DNA of 64,000 nucleotides from Comamonadaceae bacterium. GTDB taxonomy: Bacteria; Pseudomonadota; Gammaproteobacteria; Burkholderiales; Burkholderiaceae_C. The position numbers and the translations under genes were made by a program. The stretch is taken from NCBI GenBank assembly GCA_947456305.1, contig CANGPN010000006.1, positions 1 through 64,000 of the forward strand, in the 5' to 3' direction. A model generated the notes under the pieces. It ran no database searches. It worked only from the letters and a program-made list of their open reading frames with translations, and had not been told where the DNA came from. This document shows, piece after piece, positions 16,913 to 23,980 of the stretch; the first letter of the stretch is position 1; each line of letters opens with the position of its first letter.

Positions 16913-18646
16913 TCACTTTAAGCCTGAGCGCCACGCACGTTCCGCATCATCCCATGCACTGAGTGCTTGCAGGTCCGGCACCCAGGCAAGACCCGACTTG
17001 GCGTCAGACGATTCGGCCTCAGGCGTGACCAGCACATCCAGCAAAGCCGGGCGGTTTTGCAGCGCCAGCGCGATGGCAGTAGGTAAATCTTCTGCTTTTT
17101 CAACACGTTGCGCGTGCATGCCAAAAGCCCGGGCCATGGCCGCATGGTCGGCAAACTGCAAACGTGTGCCCACCACTTTGCCGTGGGTTTGCTGCTGGTC
17201 GCGCACCTCAATCGCCCAAGAGCCGTTGTTGGCCACCACCACCAGCAACGGGGCTTTGTGCCGCACGGCGGTGTCTATTTCCATGGCGTTAAAGCCGAAT
17301 GCGCCGTCGCCGGTGGCGACCACCACCGTACGCCCCGGGCAAGCCAGACTGGCGGCCACGCCAAACGGTGTACCGACACCGATACAGCCCAGCGGACCCG
17401 GGTCTAGGTAGGTGTCGGCCTGCAAACCCACACGCGCAAAGCTCAAAAAGTCGCCGCCGTCGGCGACCACGATGGTGTCATCCGGCAATTGCTTTTGCAG
17501 CTCGGCCAGCAGGCGGTTGGGGTGCATCAGCCCGTCGCTGCCGTTGGGCGCTTGCTGCATGCTCACCTGCAATTTGGCTGCGCGGGCTAAGTGTTGCTGG
17601 CGCAACCCGCTCAGCCAGTCCTTATCGCTGGCCGGTGTACGACCTTGACCGGCATCGCACAGGGCTTGCAAGCTGTGCGCCACATCGGCGAGCAACTCCA
17701 CTTCGCCGCGCCGGTTGTCGCGTAACTCGGCGGCGTTGTCTGCCAGTCGAATGAACTTGGCTTCACCAAAAATGGCGGGAGAGCCAAAGGCCAATTGGAA
17801 ATCGAGTTTGCGCCCGACGGTGACCACCACATCGGCCTGGCCCATGACGCCACCGCGCATGGCGGCCACCACGCTGCCATGGTCAGCAGGCACCAGACCC
17901 CTGCTTTCGCCTGTGTCTAAATAAGCCGCGCCCAGCATGCTCAACAGTTGTTGCAAAGGCGCACCCGCGCCTTTGGCACCCCGGCCCGAAATAAAGAGCG
18001 GACGTTTTGCCGACCACAGCAGTTCGACTGCGGCTTGCACATCCAGCGGGGCAGGAAGTGCGACTTGGTGATGCACCGGTTTGAAAAATTCCGGCAGCAA
18101 GACGGCGGATGGCGGCGTGCTGCGCAGCACGTCGACGGGGAAGTCCAGGTACACCGGTCCCGGTTCGCCGCCTTGTCCCAAGGCCCGTGCAGCAGCTTCA
18201 TTCAATGTGGACAAGGCCAGCGCCGGGTGCCGCACGGTTCTGGCCAGCCGGGTGATGGATGCCACCAGTTCGGTGTGCACCATGTCTTGCAATGCGCCCC
18301 GGTGCTCCTGTGCCAGCGGTGGCGTACCGGATATCACCAGCACCGAGGCGCGTGACACATGCGCATTGGCAATACCGGTCATGGCGTTGGTGACACCCGG
18401 ACCGGCGGTGATCAAGGCCACGCCCAGGGTGCCGGTCAACTCAGCCTCGGCATGCGCCATGTAAACAGCGGCACGCTCGTCCCGCACGTCGATGATTTGA
18501 ATGCCATGCGCGTCCAGCGCCATCCAAATCGGCATGATGTGGCCGCCGCACAGGCCGTAAACCCGTTGCACCCCCTGACTTTTGATGAAACGGGCGATCA
18601 CATCGGCTACTTTGGGGTCATTTGTGTTGTTTGTCGGCATAGTCAT
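16913..18646 (-). CDS. Thiamine diphosphate-dependent lyase (acetolactate synthase / 2-hydroxyacyl-CoA lyase family)
   Basis: A 577-residue three-domain ThDP enzyme. The PYR domain holds the activating glutamate in DVRDERAAVYMA; the central domain is Rossmann-like (RPLFISGRGAKGAG); the PP domain has the ThDP motif GDGAFGFNAMEIDTAVRH...ANN. The sequence lacks hallmarks that would make it the biosynthetic IlvB. The divergent partner is an acyl-CoA ligase, so a role like 2-hydroxyacyl-CoA lyase (cleaving a 2-hydroxyacyl-CoA to aldehyde or ketone plus formyl-CoA) is plausible; oxalyl-CoA decarboxylase or another carboligase are alternatives. Confidence 0.75.
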   Translation of the reverse strand: MTMPTNNTNDPKVADVIARFIKSQGVQRVYGLCGGHIMPIWMALDAHGIQIIDVRDERAAVYMAHAEAELTGTLGVALITAGPGVTNAMTGIANAHVSRASVLVISGTPPLAQEHRGALQDMVHTELVASITRLARTVRHPALALSTLNEAAARALGQGGEPGPVYLDFPVDVLRSTPPSAVLLPEFFKPVHHQVALPAPLDVQAAVELLWSAKRPLFISGRGAKGAGAPLQQLLSMLGAAYLDTGESRGLVPADHGSVVAAMRGGVMGQADVVVTVGRKLDFQLAFGSPAIFGEAKFIRLADNAAELRDNRRGEVELLADVAHSLQALCDAGQGRTPASDKDWLSGLRQQHLARAAKLQVSMQQAPNGSDGLMHPNRLLAELQKQLPDDTIVVADGGDFLSFARVGLQADTYLDPGPLGCIGVGTPFGVAASLACPGRTVVVATGDGAFGFNAMEIDTAVRHKAPLLVVVANNGSWAIEVRDQQQTHGKVVGTRLQFADHAAMARAFGMHAQRVEKAEDLPTAIALALQNRPALLDVLVTPEAESSDAKSGLAWVPDLQALSAWDDAERAWRSGLK

Positions 18647-18708
18647 GGTCAGCTCTGTTCTTTCGGTGGGACCCTAGCATCAGCCCGTACAGGGATAATA
18701 CCGAGTGA

Positions 18709-18724
18709 ATTCTGAATTCAGAAT
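18709..18724. promoter_or_regulatory. Perfect 16-bp palindrome, probable GntR operator
   Basis: ATTCTGAATTCAGAAT is fully self-complementary and lies in the 110-bp gap between the divergent ThDP lyase and acyl-CoA ligase genes, 33 bp before the ligase start. The GntR/FCD gene is in the same locus. Size and symmetry fit a GntR-dimer site. Confidence 0.6.
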
Positions 18725-18756
18725 ACTATATTCCTTGTAACTTGTGACAAAAATCA

Positions 18757-20343
18757 GTGTTTAACCTAGAGACAGCCGCTTTGAGACAGTTACTGAATAT
18801 TTCCGACATGGTCCGCTCGCACGCACGTTTGCGCGGGCAAGACACCGGGGCCATGGACTCGCGCCGAAGCATGAGCTTCGAAGAATGGAACCGCCGTGCT
18901 GACGGCCTGGCCGCCGGCTTATTGGCTCAGGGTCTGGTGCATGGTGACAGGGTGGCCGTGCTGGCACACAACTGTATTGAATGGCTGGAAATGTATGTGG
19001 CCTTGGCGCGTGCCGGGCTGGTGGCCTTGCCGCTGAATTTCCGGCTGACCGGGCCTGAAATCGCCTATATCTTGCAAGACGCTCAGGCTGCCGCTTTGAT
19101 TTGCACACCGGTGTTGCAAGACAGAGTGCTTGAGGTGTTACCCGCATTGGGTTTGCGCCTGCAGCTTCAAATCGGCGGTCCCACCCAGCCGGGTTGGCTG
19201 GACTATGAAACCCTCATTAAGCAAGCGGTCATGCCGGTTTGCTGGCCTGAAGTGAAACCTTCAGACACCTGCGCGCTGATGTACACCTCGGGCACCACCG
19301 GCAAACCCAAAGGAGCGATTCGCAGCCATGAGGCCAGCACCTTGATCGCTTACGCCACGGCCATGGAAATGGGCTTCACCCGGGCCGACAAAGCCTTGCT
19401 GGTCATGCCCTTGTGCCATGCGAATTCGCTTTACTTTGCCAATACCTTCATGCATCTGGGCGCATGTATTGCCATCGACGACAGCGCCAGTTTCGACCCG
19501 GCCCGCGTCATGCAAATGCTGTGCAGCAACGGCATCACTTTCACCTCGCTGGTGCCTACGCACTACATCATGATGCTGGCTTTATCGGCCGAGGCCACCG
19601 CGCAATTCGCCACCGGCAGCGTGGCCCGTCTGCTGATTTCCTCGGCCCCGGCCAACGAAAGCTTGAAGCGCGATATTCAAAAACTGTTCCCTAACGGGCA
19701 ACTGTATGAGCTGTATGGCTCGACAGAAGCGGGTTGGGTCACCATCTTGCGTCCAGAAGAACAGTTGACCAAACTCGGCTCTGTCGGTCGCGAGTGGGCA
19801 GGCAGCGGCCCGATCCGCATCCTGGATGACAACCGCCAGGAAGTGCCAGACGGTGAGGTCGGCGAACTGTACTCATGTACCTCCTACGCGTTTGAAGGCT
19901 ATTGGAATGCACCGGAAAAAACCGCTCAGGCGTATGCCGGTGCCTGGTGTTCGGTGGGCGACATGGCGCGCCGCGATGCCGACGGTTTCATTTGGTTGAT
20001 GGACCGCAAAAGCAACATGATCATCAGTGGCGGTGAAAACATTTACCCCTCTGAGGTCGAAGCCGTGTTGGCGGCTCACCCCGCAGTACAAGAGGTGGCG
20101 GTGATTGGCGTGCCGGATGACAAATGGGGCGAAACTGTGCAAGCCGTGGTGGTGCTCAAACCCCATGCCGACTGCCAAGCGGATGAGCTCAAGCAATGGT
20201 GCAAACAACAACTGGCCGGTTACAAACAACCCCGCATCATCAGTTTCATCGATTCAGCGCATATGCCGCGCACCGCCACCGGAAAAATTGTGCATCGCCG
20301 CTTGCGCGAACAATTTGCACGGCCTTTGACCAGTGCGATCTAG
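18757..20343 (+). CDS. AMP-forming acyl-CoA ligase
   Basis: A 528-residue member of the ANL superfamily that activates a carboxylic acid through an acyl-adenylate to its CoA thioester. The P-loop is YTSGTTGKPKG, the aromatic/adenine motif ELYGSTEAGW, the hinge MDRKSNMIISGGENIYPSEVE, and the catalytic lysine in RTATGKIVHR. Start is a GTG at 18757; the first ATG (18808) would remove about 17 residues of normal N-terminus. It is followed by the Rieske and PQQ dehydrogenase genes. The acid substrate is not evident; a 2-hydroxy acid would fit the lyase on the other arm. Confidence 0.85.
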   Translation: MFNLETAALRQLLNISDMVRSHARLRGQDTGAMDSRRSMSFEEWNRRADGLAAGLLAQGLVHGDRVAVLAHNCIEWLEMYVALARAGLVALPLNFRLTGPEIAYILQDAQAAALICTPVLQDRVLEVLPALGLRLQLQIGGPTQPGWLDYETLIKQAVMPVCWPEVKPSDTCALMYTSGTTGKPKGAIRSHEASTLIAYATAMEMGFTRADKALLVMPLCHANSLYFANTFMHLGACIAIDDSASFDPARVMQMLCSNGITFTSLVPTHYIMMLALSAEATAQFATGSVARLLISSAPANESLKRDIQKLFPNGQLYELYGSTEAGWVTILRPEEQLTKLGSVGREWAGSGPIRILDDNRQEVPDGEVGELYSCTSYAFEGYWNAPEKTAQAYAGAWCSVGDMARRDADGFIWLMDRKSNMIISGGENIYPSEVEAVLAAHPAVQEVAVIGVPDDKWGETVQAVVVLKPHADCQADELKQWCKQQLAGYKQPRIISFIDSAHMPRTATGKIVHRRLREQFARPLTSAI

Positions 20344-20392
20344 TCTTAAACACCTATTACATCGCCTGCATACCTGCTTTACAACCTAAGCC

Positions 20393-20932
20393 ATGAACCC
20401 TACACGTCGTCACATCATTCAAATCGCCAGCGCCGGTGCCGCCGGTGTCTGCGGCATTCCCGTCTGGGCCGAGGGTATCGTCAGTGAAATCCAAAAAGGC
20501 GATCTGTTGATGGCTGCCAAGGGCGAGAACAAGCAGCCGTTGAAAGTGCAGGACATTCCCATCGGGGTCAAACCGGTGTTGGCCTATGCCATGGACCCGG
20601 CCACCCACAAACTGCGCGACACCTCGCGCATGGACAAACTGCTGCTGCTGCGTTTTGACGAAGCCGAACTGACCCCGGAGGCCAAAGCAATTGCAGTGTC
20701 CGGCGTGTTGGCATTTTCGGCCATTTGCACCCACCAAGGCTGTGAGGTCACCGAATGGTCCAAGGGCGACAAAAGCCTGTTGTGCTTTTGCCATTTATCC
20801 AAATTCAATCCTTTGCAAACAGGCGCTGTGGTGAAAGGCCCGGCCTCGAAAAGCCTGCCTTGGATCGGTCTGGCCAGCGACAACGAGGTGCTGGTCATCA
20901 ACAGCGGTTTTTCAGCCAAACCCGGCGCTTAA
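20393..20932 (+). CDS. Tat-exported Rieske [2Fe-2S] protein
   Basis: A 179-residue protein with a twin-arginine start (TRRHIIQ, then a hydrophobic stretch to about residue 26). The Rieske cluster motifs are CTHQGC at residues 112-117 and CFCHLS at 131-136, so all four ligands (two Cys, two His) and the disulfide cysteines are present. It is too small and divergent for the cytochrome bc1 Rieske subunit, and no cytochrome b or c1 genes are near. It lies 49 nt after the ligase and 85 nt before the PQQ dehydrogenase, so it may be the electron carrier for that enzyme. Confidence 0.85.
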   Translation: MNPTRRHIIQIASAGAAGVCGIPVWAEGIVSEIQKGDLLMAAKGENKQPLKVQDIPIGVKPVLAYAMDPATHKLRDTSRMDKLLLLRFDEAELTPEAKAIAVSGVLAFSAICTHQGCEVTEWSKGDKSLLCFCHLSKFNPLQTGAVVKGPASKSLPWIGLASDNEVLVINSGFSAKPGA

Positions 20933-21017
20933 GACCGGGTTGTCAGTCGATGACCGGCATCGGGCCGGCGTCATTCAAACCCTTAACCGGGCATCTATTC
21001 ACAAGAGGAGAGAGAGC

Positions 21018-22748
21018 ATGAAGTTGACATTCAAACCCGTGGCCGTTGCCATGTCGCTGTTGTTGGCATCTGTGGCCGTTCAGGCCGCTGGTCCCTACAA
21101 CGCAGTGACAGACGCGCGTCTGCAAAACCCTGAGCCACGCAACTGGTTGTCCACCCGTGGCAACTACCAAGGTTGGGGCTACAGCCCGCTGGAAAAAATC
21201 AACGCCGGTAACGTCGGCAAGTTGCAGCAAGCCTGGTCATTCACCACCGGAGTGCAAGAAGGTCACCAGTCACCTCCTATCGTGAATGATGGCTATATGT
21301 ACATCACCACGCCGCAAAACCAGGTCATTGCCTTGGATGCCAAAACCGGCATGGAACTGTGGCGCTACAAAAAAGAAATTCCGGCTGAGTTGTTCCAATT
21401 GCACCCGACCAACCGTGGCGTGGCGCTCTATGGCGACAAAGTCTTCGTCGCCACCACCGATTGCAACCTGGTTGCCTTGGATGCCAAAACCGGCAAAGTG
21501 TTGTGGACCGTCGCTATCGAAGATTGGAAAACCGGCTACTACATGACCCTGGCGCCTTTGGCAGTCAAAGGCAAGATCATGGTCGGTGTGTCCGGCGGTG
21601 AATACGGCGTGCGCGGCTTCATTGCCGCAGTCGATGCCAACACCGGCAAACAAGCGTGGAAGCGTTACACCATTCCTGCGCCTAACGAACCCGGTGGCAA
21701 TACATGGCCTGACAACGGCTCTTACAAAACCGGCGGCGGCAGTGTTTGGGTGACCGGCACTTATGACGCGAAAACCAATATCGCTTATTGGGGTACCGGC
21801 AACCCCGGCCCATGGACACCTGACATGCGCGAGGGTGACAATCTGTATGCCAGCTCTGTGTTGGCGATTGACGTAGACACCGGCGATATCAAAGGTCACC
21901 ACCAGTACGCACCCAACGACTCTTGGGACTGGGACGAGGTCACACCGCCGCTGTTGATAGACACCGAGATCAAAGGCCGCAAAGTGTCTGCCGCTGTGCA
22001 CGCCGGTCGTAACGGTTACCTGTGGGTTCTGGAGCGCTCAGGTGGTGCCATCAAATTCGTGAATGCATGGCCTTATGTCGGTAACAACGTGTTCAAGAGC
22101 GTGGACCCGGTCACCGGCCGTCCTACCTACGACATGTCCAGAAAGCCCAGCCTGAAGAACGGTGCGGATTTCTGTCCTGGACTGTGGGGCGGCAAAGACT
22201 GGTCTCCCGAAGCCTACAACCCGAAAACAGGTTTGTTCTACATCCCTGCCAACAACAATATGTGCTCCACATTGCCCAAAGGTGAGGCCACGCCTTACAA
22301 AGCAGGTGAGTTGTACATTGGTTTTCCGATCGGCGAAGTCATCACCAATACCCGCCTTGGCCCTGGCGCCAAAGACCACATTGGCGAATTGCAGGCATGG
22401 GACATCAAAACAGGCAAATTGGCTTGGACCCATAACTTCAAAGACCAGTTGTGGACACCTTTGCTGACCACCGGCGGCGGCTTGGTGTTTGCAGGCGGCA
22501 CGCCTGACCGTAAATTCCGTGCCTTCGATGCCAAAACAGGCAAAACTCTGTGGGAAACCAATGCACCTTCCGGCGTGATCGGTGTGCCAAGTTCCTATGA
22601 AGTCGACGGCGAGCAATACATCGCTGTGCAAGCCGGTTGGGGTGTGGATGCCCAGCGTTTGGCTGGCGCTATCGATAACGTCAAAGGCACCACCACCTTG
22701 GTTCCCCAAGGCGGTACTTTGATGATTTACAAATTACCTAAGAAATAA
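21018..22748 (+). CDS. PQQ-dependent alcohol dehydrogenase, lanthanide-type active site
   Basis: A 576-residue periplasmic quinoprotein with an N-terminal signal peptide (cleavage near residue 23) and eight propeller repeats showing tryptophan-docking motifs (ALDAKTGKVLW, AIDVDTG, AFDAKTGKTLWE). The active-site segment reads SWDWDE, putting Asp304 and Asp306 in the D-x-D arrangement that marks lanthanide-dependent XoxF/PedH enzymes, where calcium enzymes have Ala or Ser. The vicinal Cys-Cys that normally precedes NRG is absent: the region is QLHPTNRG at 127-134. The ATG at 21018 follows AGAGGAGAG. There is no cytochrome domain and no dedicated cytochrome gene nearby; the preceding gene is the Rieske protein. 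A strong terminator follows. Confidence 0.88.
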   Translation: MKLTFKPVAVAMSLLLASVAVQAAGPYNAVTDARLQNPEPRNWLSTRGNYQGWGYSPLEKINAGNVGKLQQAWSFTTGVQEGHQSPPIVNDGYMYITTPQNQVIALDAKTGMELWRYKKEIPAELFQLHPTNRGVALYGDKVFVATTDCNLVALDAKTGKVLWTVAIEDWKTGYYMTLAPLAVKGKIMVGVSGGEYGVRGFIAAVDANTGKQAWKRYTIPAPNEPGGNTWPDNGSYKTGGGSVWVTGTYDAKTNIAYWGTGNPGPWTPDMREGDNLYASSVLAIDVDTGDIKGHHQYAPNDSWDWDEVTPPLLIDTEIKGRKVSAAVHAGRNGYLWVLERSGGAIKFVNAWPYVGNNVFKSVDPVTGRPTYDMSRKPSLKNGADFCPGLWGGKDWSPEAYNPKTGLFYIPANNNMCSTLPKGEATPYKAGELYIGFPIGEVITNTRLGPGAKDHIGELQAWDIKTGKLAWTHNFKDQLWTPLLTTGGGLVFAGGTPDRKFRAFDAKTGKTLWETNAPSGVIGVPSSYEVDGEQYIAVQAGWGVDAQRLAGAIDNVKGTTTLVPQGGTLMIYKLPKK

Positions 22749-22774
22749 TTAAGTCCCCGGGGTTTCCCGGTTTA

Positions 22775-22811
22775 ACGGCCCCGCTTTTCGGAACGGCGGG
22801 GCCGTTTTTTT
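22775..22811 (+). terminator. Rho-independent terminator after the PQQ dehydrogenase
   Basis: A 10-bp GC-rich stem (ACGGCCCCGC / GCGGGGCCGT) with an 11-nt loop runs into seven T. It closes the ligase-Rieske-PQQ transcript and lies before the convergent guaC. Confidence 0.9.
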
Positions 22812-22867
22812 ATGGCTGTAACAGGAATAGTTGAGTAGTTAAAGCGAGTAAGCCTTGGCAAAGTGCT

Positions 22868-23845
22868 TTACATCAGCAAATGCTCGCCGTCGTTGGCGCC
22901 GCCCAAAATGACGTAATTGACTTTGCGTATGTCCATCAAACGCGTGCCGCCGGCATAAGAGATGGAGCTTTGCAAGTCTTCTTGCATTTCGCGCAGCGTG
23001 TCTTTCAACTGCCCTTTGATCGGCTCCAGAATGCGTTTGCCTTCAACGTGTTTGTATTCGCCTTTATTAAAGTCGGAGGCCGAGCCATAGTATTCCTTGA
23101 ACAAGCGCCCGTCGACTTCCACTGTTTGCCCGGGGGACTCTTCGTGTCCGGCGAGCATGGAGCCGATCATCACCATGGATGCGCCGAAACGTATGCTTTT
23201 GGCGATGTCGCCGTGTTCGCGAATGCCGCCGTCGGCGATGATGGGTTTGGTGGCCACGCGCGCACACCACTTCAGCGCTGAGAGTTGCCAGCCGCCGGTG
23301 CCAAAACCTGTTTTGAGTTTGGTGATGCAGACCTTGCCGGGGCCAATACCGACTTTGGTGGCATCCGCGCCCCAAGTTTCTAAATCAATGACCGCTTCAG
23401 GTGTGCCCACGTTGCCCGCGATGATGAACGCTTCAGGCAAGTGTTCTTTCAAGTGCGTGATCATGCGGTGTACGTTGTCGGAATGGCCGTGCGCAATATC
23501 GATGGTGATGTAGTCGGGGCTCAGGCCTTCGGCGCGCCACGCAGCGACGGTGTCGTAATCGGCTTGTTTGACACCCAGGGACACCGAGGCGTACATGCCT
23601 TTTTTCTTGCAATCGCGGACAAATTGCACATTGTCCAAATCAAACCGGTGCATGACGTAAAAGTAGCCGTTGGTCGCCAGCCATTCGCAAATGCTTTCGT
23701 TCACCACGGTTTTCATATTGGCGGGAACCACGGGCAGGCGAAACGTGTGTTTGCCTAAGGTGACACCGGTGTCGCATTCGGCCCGGCTTTGCACGCGGCA
23801 TTTGCGGGGCAGCAAAAGTATGTTGTCGTAATCAAAAATTTCCAT
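22868..23845 (-). CDS. guaC: GMP reductase
   Basis: A 325-residue TIM-barrel enzyme of the IMPDH/GMPR family, converting GMP to IMP with NADPH. The catalytic cysteine loop is [11 protein letters not shown], the phosphate site [12 protein letters not shown], and [18 protein letters not shown] matches GMPR rather than IMPDH. No CBS domain is present, and the length matches GuaC2-type GMP reductases. It is divergent from uvrD across 135 bp. Confidence 0.92.
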   Translation of the reverse strand: MEIFDYDNILLLPRKCRVQSRAECDTGVTLGKHTFRLPVVPANMKTVVNESICEWLATNGYFYVMHRFDLDNVQFVRDCKKKGMYASVSLGVKQADYDTVAAWRAEGLSPDYITIDIAHGHSDNVHRMITHLKEHLPEAFIIAGNVGTPEAVIDLETWGADATKVGIGPGKVCITKLKTGFGTGGWQLSALKWCARVATKPIIADGGIREHGDIAKSIRFGASMVMIGSMLAGHEESPGQTVEVDGRLFKEYYGSASDFNKGEYKHVEGKRILEPIKGQLKDTLREMQEDLQSSISYAGGTRLMDIRKVNYVILGGANDGEHLLM

Positions 23846-23946
23846 GAACCAGGCTCCAAAAGTAAAACATAGGAGAGCACTTGGCTTGGCCGGTCATGAA
23901 AAACCGGACACAAGAAACTTGGGCCCGGTGATTGATTCTACGCACT

Positions 23947-23974
23947 TTGGCAGGTTGATCTGACTACCTACAAT
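23947..23974 (+). promoter_or_regulatory. Sigma-70 type promoter of uvrD, probably leaderless
   Basis: TTGGCA (23947-23952) and TACAAT (23969-23974) are 16 bp apart. The ATG of uvrD at 23981 falls about where transcription would begin, and there is no Shine-Dalgarno sequence, so the mRNA may have no 5' leader. Confidence 0.5.
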
Positions 23975-23980
23975 CAACGC

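Noticed and set aside
20393-20932. Cytochrome bc1 Rieske subunit (petA)
   Set aside because: No petB or petC next to it, Box II is CFCHLS instead of CPCHGS, and it is exported by a cleavable-type Tat signal.
21270-22709. Long minus-strand frames opposite the PQQ dehydrogenase
   Set aside because: Shadows caused by codon bias; no start signals or recognisable domains.
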